Source of the DNA: Streptomyces sp. F63
GTDB lineage: Bacteria > Actinomycetota > Actinomycetes > Streptomycetales > Streptomycetaceae
Direction of reading: 5' to 3'
Length of the DNA stretch: 64,000 bases
Assembly: GCF_018070345.1 (NCBI RefSeq)
Contig: NZ_JAGPXX010000027.1
Coordinates: 22,843-86,842 of the forward strand
Within the stretch, counting starts at the first letter, position 1; every line of letters begins with the position of its first letter. Shown here one piece after another: positions 7,968 through 16,126 of the stretch. The position numbers and the translations under genes were made by a program. The notes under the pieces were generated by a model, which ran no database searches, was not told where the DNA came from, and saw nothing but the letters and a program-made list of their open reading frames with translations.

Positions 7968-10535
7968 CTACTCCGTGGCGATGGCGTTCAGCACGTTCAT
8001 CCGCCCGGCCCGGAACGCCGGGACCAGGGCCGCGATCAGTCCGACCAGCGCCGAGCCGAAGAACACGGTGATGATCGTCGGCCAGGGGATCTCCAGCACG
8101 CCCAGGCCCTCCAGGGACAGCAGCTGCTGGGTCGCCGCACCCCAGGCCATGCCCAGGCCGAGGCCGAGGCCCGCGCCGAAGAGGGCGATGACGACCGACT
8201 CCAGGCGGATCATGCGGCGCAGCTGGCGCCGGGAGAGACCGATGGCCCGCAGCAGGCCGATCTCCCGGGTGCGTTCGACGACCGACAGGGCGAGGGTGTT
8301 CACCACACCCAGGACGGCCACGATGATCGCCAGGGCGAGAAGCCCGTAGACCATGTTGAGCAGCTGGCCGATCTGGTCCCGCAGGGTCTCCTTGTAGTCG
8401 GCCTGGTCCCGCACGTTGTACTGCGGATAGTCCTTCAGGCTGTCCTTGAGGGCGGCGTACGCCTCGTCGGCCTTGCCCTCCTCCGCCTTGCCGAACATGA
8501 TCATGTTCGCCGGCATCTCCCCCTCGGGGAGGTACCGCTCCACGGTGGCGATGTTGACGTACAGCGCGCCCTGGTCGACCGAGGTGTCCTGGGTGGTGAT
8601 CGCCGCCACCTCCAGTTCCGCGGTCTTCCCGCCGACGAAGGCCGCGGTGACGGTGTCCCCGAGCCCGATGCCGTGGTCCTTCGCGAAGTCCTCCGGGACG
8701 GACAGGGAGTCTTCCCCGTACGCGGCGGAGAGCTCGCCCTCCACGGTCTCGACCCGCAGGTCCTCGGCGTAGGTCGGGTCGGCGGCGGTCAGACCGGTCT
8801 CGGTCTTCTTCCCGTCCGGCGTCGACAGTTCGACGCTGACGGACTTGTAGTCCGTGACGTGGGCCAGGCCGGGAGTGGCCTTGACCGCCTTCTCCGCCTC
8901 CGGGGTGATCAGCTGGCCGGTGTCGGAGCCGATGATGAAGTCCGCCCCGACCGACTTGTCGAGCTGTTCCTCGGCGGAGGCCACCATCGAGGAGCCGACC
9001 ACCGACAGGCCCGCCACCAGCGCCAGGCCGATCATCAGCGCGGCGGCCGTGGCGCCCGTACGGCGCGGGTTGCGCAGCGCGTTCCGCTCGGCCATCCGCC
9101 CCACCGGCCCGAACACCCGCAGGACGACCGCACCGAGCACCCGCACCACGCCGCCGGCCAGCACCGGTCCGATCACCACGAAACCGACGAGGCTGAACAC
9201 GATGCCCAGGGAGAGGAACCGCGCCCCCTCGCCCGCCTGGTCCGCCCGCGCGGCGAGCACGAGCCCGGCCGCGCCGATGCCCGTCAGGACCAGCCCCACC
9301 ACGGCCCGCACCCGGCCCGTGCGGCCGTCGGCGGGGGTGCCCGCGTCCCGCAGGGCGGCCATCGGCGAGACCTTCCCGGCCCGCCGGGCCGGGAGGTAGG
9401 CGGCGACGACGGTGACGACGACGCCGAGCGCCAGGCCGACCAGGGGCGTGGCCGGCTTGACGGTCAGGTCGGAGGTGTCGAGGTTCATCCCGACCATGCC
9501 CATGAGTTCCATCAGGCCGACGGCGATCCCGATGCCCGCGCCGATCCCCAGCAGCGAGCCGATCAGGCCCAGCAGCAGCGCCTCGATGAGCACGGACCGG
9601 TTGACCTGCCTGCGGCTGGCCCCGATGGCGCGCATCAGGCCGATCTCGCGGGTCCGCTGGGCGACCAGCATGGAGAAGGTGTTGACGATCAGGAAGATGC
9701 CGACCAGGACGGAGATCCCGGCGAAGCCCAGCAGCGCGTACTTCATGAAGTCGAGGAAGCCGCCGATCTGCTCCGCGGCCGAATCGGCCACCTCGTCCTG
9801 CGTCTGCACCTCGAAGCCGCCGCCCAGTTCGGCGACGACGTCCTTCTTGAGCTGCTCGTCGGTCACGCCCTCGGCCGCGGTGAGCAGCACCTGGCTGACC
9901 CGGTCGGTGGAGCCGAGGAGTTTCTCCTGGGCGGTGGGGTGGTCGAAGAAGACCAGCGCGGCACCGGGGTTGGTGGCGGTGAACTTCGCGACGCCGCTGA
10001 TCTCCGCCTCGGTGGTGCCCCGGAAGGAGATGACCTTGACCGCGTCGCCGATCTCCAGCTTCTTCTGGTCGGCGGTGTCGGCGTCGACGAGGATCTCGGC
10101 CGGACCGCGCGGCGCGCGGCCGGAGACGAGCTCCATCGCCTTCTCCTCCTCGGGCCCCCAGTCGGTGGCGATGGTGGGGGCGCCGGTGCTCGGCGAGAGG
10201 CTGTCGCCCTGGTCGTCGACGAGGGTGACGCGCTCGTCGTAGACGTCCACGAGCGCCTTCTCCACGCCGTCCAGCTTCTCCAGGCGGGCCGCCGTGGCCT
10301 CGGGGATGGCGGGCGCCTTACCGGTCTGCTGGGCGTTCTCCTCCGTCTTCGCCGAGACCGTGACGTCCGAGGCGGTCGCGGAGAACAGCTTGTCGAAGGT
10401 GGTGTTCATGGTGTCGGTGAAGACGAGGGTGCCGCAGACGAACGCCACCGACAGCAGCACCGCGATGGCGGAGAGCACCATCCGTCCCTTGTGCGCGAGG
10501 AAGTTGCGCAGGGAGGTCTTGAGGACGGTCATCAC
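7968..10535 (-). CDS. ABC transporter permease, FtsX/MacB type
   Basis: An 855-aa integral membrane protein forming the transmembrane part of an ABC exporter or mechanotransducer. An N-terminal TM (MVLSAIAVLLSVAFVCGTLVF) is followed by a large extracytoplasmic MacB-type domain (about residues 45-260). A cluster of FtsX TM helices follows, with the signature QRTREIGLMRAIGASRRQV. A second extracytoplasmic domain (about 520-730) and a second FtsX block with VERTREIGLLRAIGLSRRQL complete it. The internal duplication is typical of actinobacterial two-block permeases. The start overlaps the ATPase stop by 4 nt (10532-10535), so the two are coupled. The substrate is unknown; lipids, peptides or cell-wall signals are typical for the family. 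Confidence 0.95.
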   Translation of the reverse strand: MMTVLKTSLRNFLAHKGRMVLSAIAVLLSVAFVCGTLVFTDTMNTTFDKLFSATASDVTVSAKTEENAQQTGKAPAIPEATAARLEKLDGVEKALVDVYDERVTLVDDQGDSLSPSTGAPTIATDWGPEEEKAMELVSGRAPRGPAEILVDADTADQKKLEIGDAVKVISFRGTTEAEISGVAKFTATNPGAALVFFDHPTAQEKLLGSTDRVSQVLLTAAEGVTDEQLKKDVVAELGGGFEVQTQDEVADSAAEQIGGFLDFMKYALLGFAGISVLVGIFLIVNTFSMLVAQRTREIGLMRAIGASRRQVNRSVLIEALLLGLIGSLLGIGAGIGIAVGLMELMGMVGMNLDTSDLTVKPATPLVGLALGVVVTVVAAYLPARRAGKVSPMAALRDAGTPADGRTGRVRAVVGLVLTGIGAAGLVLAARADQAGEGARFLSLGIVFSLVGFVVIGPVLAGGVVRVLGAVVLRVFGPVGRMAERNALRNPRRTGATAAALMIGLALVAGLSVVGSSMVASAEEQLDKSVGADFIIGSDTGQLITPEAEKAVKATPGLAHVTDYKSVSVELSTPDGKKTETGLTAADPTYAEDLRVETVEGELSAAYGEDSLSVPEDFAKDHGIGLGDTVTAAFVGGKTAELEVAAITTQDTSVDQGALYVNIATVERYLPEGEMPANMIMFGKAEEGKADEAYAALKDSLKDYPQYNVRDQADYKETLRDQIGQLLNMVYGLLALAIIVAVLGVVNTLALSVVERTREIGLLRAIGLSRRQLRRMIRLESVVIALFGAGLGLGLGMAWGAATQQLLSLEGLGVLEIPWPTIITVFFGSALVGLIAALVPAFRAGRMNVLNAIATE

Positions 10536-11362
10536 GCGCTCCCGCGGGCGGACGGGGCGTGGCCGGGCACCGCGTGGCCGGGGGCGTCGTCCGCCGAGAG
10601 GCTGAGCATCCGCTCCAGGACCCGCTCGGCCGTCGGGTCCGGCATGTCGTCGACGATGCGGCCGTCGGCGAGGTAGAGGACCCGGTCGGCGTAGGCCGCG
10701 GCCACCGGGTCGTGGGTGACCATCACGATCGTCTGGCCCAGCTCGTCCACGGAGCGGCGCAGGAAGCCCAGCACCTCGGCGCCGGCCCGGGAGTCGAGGT
10801 TGCCGGTCGGCTCGTCACCGAAGATGATCTCCGGGCGGGCGGCCAGGGCCCGCGCCACCGCCACCCGCTGCTGCTGGCCGCCGGACAGCTCGGTCGGCCG
10901 GTGCTTCAGCCGGTCTCCCAGGCCGACGGTCTCCACGACCCGCTCCAGCCACCCCCGCTCGGGTTTGCGGCCCGCTATGTCCATGGGGAGGGTGATGTTC
11001 TCCAGGGCGTTGAGCGTGGGCAGCAGGTTGAACGCCTGGAAGATGAAACCGACCCGGTCGCGGCGCAGTTGCGTGAGCTTCTTGTCCTTGAGGCCGGTGA
11101 TCTGCGTGCCGCCGAGGTGGATCTCCCCGGCGGTGACGGTGTCCAGCCCGGCCAGGCAGTGCATCAGCGTCGACTTGCCGGAGCCGGAGGGGCCCATGAT
11201 CGCGGTGAGGCGGCCGCGGTCGATGTCCACGTCCACCCCGTCCAGCGCCAGCACCCGGGTCTCCCCGGAGCCGTACGCCTTGACGACCTTGCGGGCGCGC
11301 GCGGCGACGACCGTATGTCCTCCGCTGCCCCCGGTCCTGGGATTCGATACAGCCGTTGTCAC
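10532..11362 (-). CDS. ABC transporter ATP-binding protein (MacB/LolD/FtsE family)
   Basis: A 276-aa nucleotide-binding subunit partnering the downstream FtsX-type permease. It starts with GTG 11362 (MTTAVSNPRTGGSGG) with GAGGAGA about 8 nt upstream. Visible motifs are Walker A GPSGSGKS, Q-loop FIFQAFNLLPTL, signature LSGGQQQRVAVARALA, Walker B IIFGDEPTGNLD and H-loop MVTHDPVAAAYA. A C-terminal tail beyond the core (DDMPDPTAERVLERMLSL) is common in this subfamily. It is the first gene of a two-gene operon. Confidence 0.96.
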   Translation of the reverse strand: MTTAVSNPRTGGSGGHTVVAARARKVVKAYGSGETRVLALDGVDVDIDRGRLTAIMGPSGSGKSTLMHCLAGLDTVTAGEIHLGGTQITGLKDKKLTQLRRDRVGFIFQAFNLLPTLNALENITLPMDIAGRKPERGWLERVVETVGLGDRLKHRPTELSGGQQQRVAVARALAARPEIIFGDEPTGNLDSRAGAEVLGFLRRSVDELGQTIVMVTHDPVAAAYADRVLYLADGRIVDDMPDPTAERVLERMLSLSADDAPGHAVPGHAPSARGSA

Positions 11363-11853
11363 GGTATGTCTCCTCAGTCGTTACGAAGGGTTCCGGGGCC
11401 GCCGCGGGTCCTGGACGATCGGCGGTCCGCTGGCCCGGCGCCGCGGTTCCGGTGGTCCCGGCGGCCCCCCGCCGCCGGGCTCGGACGGTGCCGCGCCGGC
11501 CGGCCGCCACCAGCCTGCCGCCCCGGTCCGTCCGGCACGATGGGGTGAGGCGCCGTTCCCACGGTGGGGCCGGCCCCACCCCCGGGATCGGGGCCGCCCC
11601 CGCACCGCAGCCCACACTAGGCAGGGGGCGGCCCGCCCCTCGTCCTCCGGCGGTACGAAACCGCTCCTCCCGAGCGTACGGATCTCCCCCTAGGGGCCTC
11701 CCCCGGGCGGAGGAGCCACCCGCCCGCACCGGCCGCACCCGAGACCGCCGCCCCGGACCCCGGCACCTCCACCACCAGCCGGGATACCGCTTTCCCCGGG
11801 CCTGGCGGACATGAAAGTGTGCGTCGTACACGGACTTCGCGGGAGGAGGCACC
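11363..11853. other. Divergent intergenic region between ABC exporter and MFS exporter
   Basis: A 491-bp segment with no gene I can support. Short open frames exist on both strands but lack family features and ribosome sites. It must contain the promoters of two outward-facing transporter genes. The near-palindrome at 11817-11831 is the only site that stands out. Confidence 0.6.
11817..11831. promoter_or_regulatory. Candidate operator upstream of the MFS exporter
   Basis: GTGTGCGTCGTACAC is a 15-bp imperfect palindrome (12 of 14 arm positions symmetric) 23 bp before the MFS start codon. Drug exporters are commonly controlled by TetR- or MarR-type repressors at such sites. No dedicated regulator gene is adjacent, so assignment is speculative. 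Confidence 0.35.
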
Positions 11854-13578
11854 ATGAGCGGCACCGCCGACCGCGTCAGCCGCACCGGGGACGACGCCGA
11901 GGGCACCACCGGGGACGGCGTTCCGGGCGGCACGGGGGACGGCGTTCCGGGCGGCACGGGGGACACCACGGGCTTGGGCACCGGCACCGGCACCGGCACC
12001 GGCAACAGCACCAGCACCAGCACCAGCACCAGCACCGAGTCCGCCGCACCGGCACCGTCCGCGCGCCGCGGACCCGTCGCCGCCGCGCTGATGCTGGCCA
12101 TGGCACTGGCCGCGCTGGACGGCACCGTCGTCTCCACCGCCGTCCCGCAGATCGTCGGCGACCTCGGCGGCTTCGCCTTCTTCTCCTGGCTGTTCTCCGG
12201 CTACCTCCTCGCCGTCACCGTCACCCTCCCCCTCTACGGCAAGCTCTCCGACACCTTCGGCCGCAAACCCGTCCTCCTCACCGGCATCGCCCTCTTCCTG
12301 CTCGGCTCCCTGCTGTGCGCCGGCGCCTGGGACATGGCGAGCCTGGTCGCCTTCCGCGTGGTCCAGGGACTCGGCGGCGGGGCCATCCAGGGCACCGTCC
12401 AGACCGTGGCCGCCGACCTTTATCCGCTCGCGCAGCGCCCCCGCATCCAGGCGCGGCTGTCCTCCGTCTGGGCCCTGGCCGCGGTGGCCGGCCCGGCCCT
12501 CGGCGGCCTGCTGGCCGGATACGCCCACTGGCGCTGGATCTTCCTGCTCAACCTGCCCGTCGGCGCGATCGCCCTCTGGCTCGTCGCCCGCCACCTGCAC
12601 GAACCGCCGCGCGCCCGGAGCGGGCCGCCCCGCGTCGACTGGGCCGGGGCGCTGGGGATCTTCCTGAGCGGCGGGCTGCTGCTCACCGCGCTGGTCCGGG
12701 GCGGGGTGGCCTGGCCCTGGCTGTCGGCGCCGTCCCTCGGGCTGTTCGCGGGCAGCGCCGTCTGCGCGGCGGCCACCGTCGTGGTGGAACGCCGGGCCGC
12801 CGAGCCGGTCATTCCCGGCTGGGTCTGGCGCCGCCGGACCATCGCCTCCGTCAATCTGGCCCTGGGCGCGCTCGGCGTGCTGATGGTCGCCCCGACCGTC
12901 TTCCTGCCGACGTACGCGCAGACCGTGCTCGGACTCGGCCCGGTCGCCGCCGGTTTCGTCCTGTCCGTGATGATTCTCAGCTGGCCGGTGTCGGCCGCGC
13001 TCAGCAGCCACGTCTACCGGCGCATCGGCTTCCGCCAGACCTCGATGACCGGCATCGCGCTGGCCGGGCTGACGCTGGCCGCCTTCCCGCTCCTGCCCTA
13101 CCCCGGCGAGCCCTGGCAGCCCGCGCTGCTGATGCTGGCGCTGGGCGCGGCCCTCGGGCTCTTCCAGCTTCCGCTGATCGTCGGGGTCCAGTCGACCGTC
13201 CCCTGGGCCGAGCGCGGCACGGCGACGGCGTCCGTGCTGTTCTGCCGCCAGGTCGGCCAGAGTGTGGGCGCCGCCGTCTTCGGCGCCGTCGCCAACGCCA
13301 CGCTCGCCTCCCGCATCGGCGGCCCGCCGCCGGCCCCCGGGCCCGGGTCCCCCGGCACCTCCGGGGAGGGGGCCCCCGGCGCGCTCGACACCGTCTCCCG
13401 CGCCCTGGAGGACCCGGCGTCACTGACCGCCGCGGCGGCCGCCCGGCTGCGGCTGGCCGTGGACGCCGCCGTGGAGCACGTCTACATCGGCGCGGCGGCC
13501 GCGGCGGCCCTGGCCCTGCTCGCGCTGCTGCTCGCCCCGCGCCGTTTCCCCGTTCTCCCGGACGGCGAGCGCGACTGA
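11854..13578 (+). CDS. MFS multidrug efflux transporter, DHA2 (14-TM) family
   Basis: A 574-aa proton-driven exporter of the EmrB/QacA type. ATG 11854 follows GGGAGGAGG at ideal spacing. After a low-complexity N-terminal tail of about 70 residues, TM1 carries LAALDGTVVSTAVPQIVGDL, the DHA2 family motif. The loop 2-3 motif follows as LPLYGKLSDTFGRKPVLL, and motif C-like residues are in the fifth helix (GPALGGLLAGYAHWRWIF). The second half continues with further hydrophobic helices and a Gly/Pro-rich loop (PPPAPGPGSPGTSGEG) before the last ones. Similar Streptomyces proteins export antibiotics or dyes; the substrate is not predictable. It faces away from the ABC exporter genes. Confidence 0.93.
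   Translation: MSGTADRVSRTGDDAEGTTGDGVPGGTGDGVPGGTGDTTGLGTGTGTGTGNSTSTSTSTSTESAAPAPSARRGPVAAALMLAMALAALDGTVVSTAVPQIVGDLGGFAFFSWLFSGYLLAVTVTLPLYGKLSDTFGRKPVLLTGIALFLLGSLLCAGAWDMASLVAFRVVQGLGGGAIQGTVQTVAADLYPLAQRPRIQARLSSVWALAAVAGPALGGLLAGYAHWRWIFLLNLPVGAIALWLVARHLHEPPRARSGPPRVDWAGALGIFLSGGLLLTALVRGGVAWPWLSAPSLGLFAGSAVCAAATVVVERRAAEPVIPGWVWRRRTIASVNLALGALGVLMVAPTVFLPTYAQTVLGLGPVAAGFVLSVMILSWPVSAALSSHVYRRIGFRQTSMTGIALAGLTLAAFPLLPYPGEPWQPALLMLALGAALGLFQLPLIVGVQSTVPWAERGTATASVLFCRQVGQSVGAAVFGAVANATLASRIGGPPPAPGPGSPGTSGEGAPGALDTVSRALEDPASLTAAAAARLRLAVDAAVEHVYIGAAAAAALALLALLLAPRRFPVLPDGERD
11911..12037 (+). repeat. Tandem repeats coding the low-complexity N-terminus of the MFS protein
   Basis: Two copies of a 24-nt unit (GGGGACGGCGTTCCGGGCGG...) at 11911-11958 are followed by runs of GGCACC and then AGCACC hexamers. 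They encode GDGVPGGT repeats and Gly-Thr / Ser-Thr dipeptides. Units are multiples of three, so copy changes keep the frame. Confidence 0.75.
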
Positions 13579-13643
13579 GCGCGGGCGGACGGAGCCTCCC
13601 GGCCCGCCCGCTCAGGGGCGGCCGCCCCGGCCGGTGTGGGCGG

Positions 13644-14171
13644 TCAGCCCCCGCCGGCCACTGTCAGCCGCTCCGGGCGGCCGCCGGTGACGAGCGTGGT
13701 GAGGGCCGCCTCCATGCTGTGCCCCAGGAACCAGTCACCGGTGTGGTCGAGGCTGTAGACCCGCCCCTCGCTGTCGACGGCCAGGACCGCCCGGCCGCTG
13801 CCGGGGCCCTCCGGGCCCGGGCCCTCCTCGCCCAGCGGGGAGATCTCCGTGCCCAGCGCCCGCCCCAGATCGGAGAGCGTCCGCGCCAGATGCAGCCCGC
13901 ACATCGGATCGATCAGACAGGACGTGGGCGCCACCTGGTGCCCCGCGGCGGCACCCGCGATCCGCAGGCCGCCGAACTCGGCCCAGGCCTCGACGGCCGC
14001 CGGGAACACGGTGTGCCGGTGGCCCGCCGGGGACACATGGGCGCGCAGGCCGTCGGCCCACGCCTCGGCCTGCCGGATGTCCCAGCGGCCCGGCCGCCAG
14101 CCCGCCTTCCGCAGGGCGGCGTCCACGGCGACCGGGAACCGGTCGGTGGCCGTACGGTCGAAGGCGCGCAC
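13644..14171 (-). CDS. SUKH-3 domain putative immunity protein
   Basis: A 175-aa protein predicted to neutralise a partner nucleic-acid-targeting toxin. The start is GTG 14171 (MRAFDRTATDRFPVAVDAAL), with AGGAG 5-9 nt upstream located inside the end of the preceding gene. Features typical of SUKH-3 are an early helix with WDIRQAEAWAD, then FPAAVEAWAEFGGLRI, a central LGRALGTEISPLGEE and the C-terminal GRVYSLDHTGDWFLGHSMEAALTTLV. One base separates it from the upstream YwqJ-type deaminase gene, so the two are co-translated, as in known toxin-immunity pairs. A cytoplasmic location is expected, since no signal peptide is present. Confidence 0.85.
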   Translation of the reverse strand: MRAFDRTATDRFPVAVDAALRKAGWRPGRWDIRQAEAWADGLRAHVSPAGHRHTVFPAAVEAWAEFGGLRIAGAAAGHQVAPTSCLIDPMCGLHLARTLSDLGRALGTEISPLGEEGPGPEGPGSGRAVLAVDSEGRVYSLDHTGDWFLGHSMEAALTTLVTGGRPERLTVAGGG

Positions 14172-14172
14172 A

Positions 14173-14697
14173 TCAGCTCCTGTCCGGTGCGGACGCCGCC
14201 GGGTCGACGTGCCGTACGCCGAAGTGCGCCAGCAGCGCCGTGCACGACCGGCAGGGCGGCGCGTACCGGCCGTGCCGGGGGTCGCCGTCCTCACGGATGT
14301 GACGCGCCGTCAACTTGGCCTGCTTCAGGGCCTTCCGGGCCTCGCCCTGGGACAGCGGCCGGCGGGAGGCCCGCTTGCTCCGCGCGCCCTCGACCTCGGC
14401 CAGCTGACGGGACAGCAGCAGCGCCTCGGGGCAGCGGCCGGTGAATCGTTCACGCTGGGCGGTGCCGAGCCGGTCGAGGAAGTCCTGGACCAGCGGATGG
14501 AGCACCGGCGGCAGGTCACCCCGCCCCGCCGTGGCGGTGAGGGTCCTCCCGCGCACGGACAGCGCCGCGGCGACGGCGGGCAGGATGCCGTCCCGGCGGT
14601 GCCGGAGGACCGGCGGCCGTCCGGGGCCGGTGTCACTGCTCCATCTCAGCCGCGGGTCACCCGGCGGGGTTGCCGGGAGGTCCTGGGTGGCGCTCAT
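14173..14697 (-). CDS. YwqJ-type nucleic-acid/nucleotide deaminase
   Basis: A 174-aa protein with the zinc motifs of the cytidine-deaminase fold: C89-P-E91 (CxE) and P-C149-R-S-C152 (PCxxC). Both are intact, so catalysis is plausible. The family includes deaminase domains at the C-termini of polymorphic toxins such as Bacillus YwqJ. Start ATG 14697 is chosen from AGGAGGGG 9 nt upstream; an in-frame extension up to 15000 reads Cys/Gly-rich nonsense. There is no signal peptide, LXG or WXG leader, so it is a stand-alone domain rather than a secreted toxin. It is followed after one base by SUKH-3. Whether it acts as a toxin, a defence enzyme or in nucleotide metabolism is open. Confidence 0.8.
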   Translation of the reverse strand: MSATQDLPATPPGDPRLRWSSDTGPGRPPVLRHRRDGILPAVAAALSVRGRTLTATAGRGDLPPVLHPLVQDFLDRLGTAQRERFTGRCPEALLLSRQLAEVEGARSKRASRRPLSQGEARKALKQAKLTARHIREDGDPRHGRYAPPCRSCTALLAHFGVRHVDPAASAPDRS

Positions 14698-15113
14698 TCG
14701 GTGCTTCCCCTCCTGTGCAATCCCCCTGGTTGCGGGGACAGCCTGCCAAACCGCCGGGGAAATCAGGAAGTCCGGCGGGTACCCTCCGCGCGTCGCACAA
14801 CCGCAGGTCACCGGTGCGTGACAGCTCGTCACAGGAAAGACGACAGACCCCCCGAAAGGGTTATCCCAGCCCCCCGGGGACGGAAGCGCGGACGCTCCGC
14901 GAACACCGGTGCAACCCCCCGGAGGACACCGGGCCCCGCCCCGGGCATCCCCGGGCGGTGCGAACTCCGCCGCGACGGCCGCGCGCCCCCGCGGACCCAC
15001 GCCGAAGTACCCCCGAACGGCCTAATCCCGCCCCCACCACCGGGCCGCAGCCCGCGCCCCCCGCCACCGCATAGGCTGTGCGCCAACATCGGACGCAGCA
15101 GGGGGCAACCGCC
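14698..15113. other. Divergent promoter region of the deaminase/SUKH locus
   Basis: 416 bp without a gene, lying between the leftward deaminase-SUKH-3 pair and the rightward WHH-SUKH / deaminase-SUKH-4 pair. It contains the phased GTCAC sites described separately and a TAGGCT hexamer (15072-15077) that could be a -10 box for the rightward genes. Confidence 0.6.
14807..14832. promoter_or_regulatory. Three helically phased GTCAC/GTGAC half-sites
   Basis: GTCAC at 14807-14811, GTGAC at 14818-14822 and GTCAC at 14828-14832 alternate in orientation, 10-11 bp apart. The last two form the inverted repeat GTGAC-AGCTC-GTCAC. Same-face spacing suggests a cooperative DNA-binding regulator. The site is placed to affect both divergent transcripts. 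Confidence 0.4.
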
Positions 15114-16121
15114 ATGACGACAGGCCGGCCCGGGCTGGGGGCGCCTCCCAGCCCCCGGGCGGGGGAACACCCCGCGCCACCCAACACCGCCTACGCCGGG
15201 CAGACCGTGCACTTCCCGGACCCGGTCCGCGCCGCCCGGTACCCCGGAGGCGTGCGGATCGACGAGCACGGCCGTCCGGACTTCTCCCCCTACGCGCGCG
15301 CCGCCGCCGAGATCGCCGACCCCCCCGAGGGCTTCGGCGTCGACGAACTCCGGCTCACCGACTACGTGTCGGCCAACGCCGCCCTGCACGCCGCGGGCCA
15401 CGAGCTCTGGGGCAGCCTCCCGCCGGTGGCCACCCCCCACGGCTGGACCTGGCACCACGTACCGGACAGCCGCCGCATGGAGCTCGTACCCGCCGAGGTC
15501 AAGGCACTGCTGCGGCACCACGGCGGACTGGCCACCGCCCCCGTCGACCAGGAGAAGCGCGGCACCCGCCCCCTGCAGGAGACCCGCCCCACCCACCTCG
15601 CGCTGCCCAAGGGCGCCCTGTCGGTCACCGAGGCCCAGGTCCTCGGCGTCGAGGAGGACCTCGGCTACCGGCTGCCCGGCGCCTACCGCTCCTTCCTCAA
15701 GGCGGCCGGCGGCTGCGCGCCGGCCGGCGCCGCGCTCGACGCCGGACTGGGCCTCCTCGTCGACCAGCCGTTCTTCACGGTGCGCGACGAGGCCGCCGTC
15801 AACGACCTCGTGTACGTCAACAAGTGCCTGCGCGACCACCTCACCAAGGACTACCTGGGCGTCGCCTTCGTCCAGGGCGGCGTCCTCGCGGTCAAGGTGA
15901 AGGGGTCGGCCCTCGGCTCGGTGTGGTTCTGCGCCTACGACGACGCCCGCGACCGCGACGGCCTCACCGTCCAGGAGCGCGTCGACCGGCTCCTGCTGCC
16001 CTGCGGCGACGACTTCGACGACTTCCTGCGGCGCCTCGCGGGCAGCCCGCCCGAACTGGAGACCGTGGCCAACCTGATGGTGGACGGCGGCTTCGCGTAC
16101 GCCGTCCCGGTGGAGGGGTGA
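15114..16121 (+). CDS. WHH-type HNH/EndoVII nuclease domain fused to SUKH (SMI1/KNR4) domain
   Basis: A 335-aa two-domain protein from ATG 15114 with AGGGGG upstream. The N-terminal half (about residues 40-140) matches polymorphic-toxin WHH nucleases: GRPDFSPYA, then a helix, then W113-H114-H115, M-E-L-V-P and R-H135-H-G-G. The family usually has His four residues after the LVP proline, where this protein has Lys130, so activity may be reduced. The C-terminal half (about 165-320) is an SMI1/KNR4-like SUKH domain with VLGVEEDLGYRLPGAYRSFLKAAGGC. Toxin and immunity domains therefore sit in one cytoplasmic polypeptide. The next gene begins 5 nt downstream. Automated annotation would probably call it just 'SMI1/KNR4 family'. 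Confidence 0.75.
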   Translation: MTTGRPGLGAPPSPRAGEHPAPPNTAYAGQTVHFPDPVRAARYPGGVRIDEHGRPDFSPYARAAAEIADPPEGFGVDELRLTDYVSANAALHAAGHELWGSLPPVATPHGWTWHHVPDSRRMELVPAEVKALLRHHGGLATAPVDQEKRGTRPLQETRPTHLALPKGALSVTEAQVLGVEEDLGYRLPGAYRSFLKAAGGCAPAGAALDAGLGLLVDQPFFTVRDEAAVNDLVYVNKCLRDHLTKDYLGVAFVQGGVLAVKVKGSALGSVWFCAYDDARDRDGLTVQERVDRLLLPCGDDFDDFLRRLAGSPPELETVANLMVDGGFAYAVPVEG

Positions 16122-16126
16122 GCGCG

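Noticed and set aside
11911..12037. Possible CRISPR or regulatory repeat array
   Set aside because: Repeats are contiguous, multiples of three and inside a coding frame; there are no unique spacers.
14698..15000. N-terminal extension of the YwqJ-type deaminase
   Set aside because: The extension is Gly/Cys-rich and non-homologous; a strong AGGAGGGG precedes ATG 14697.
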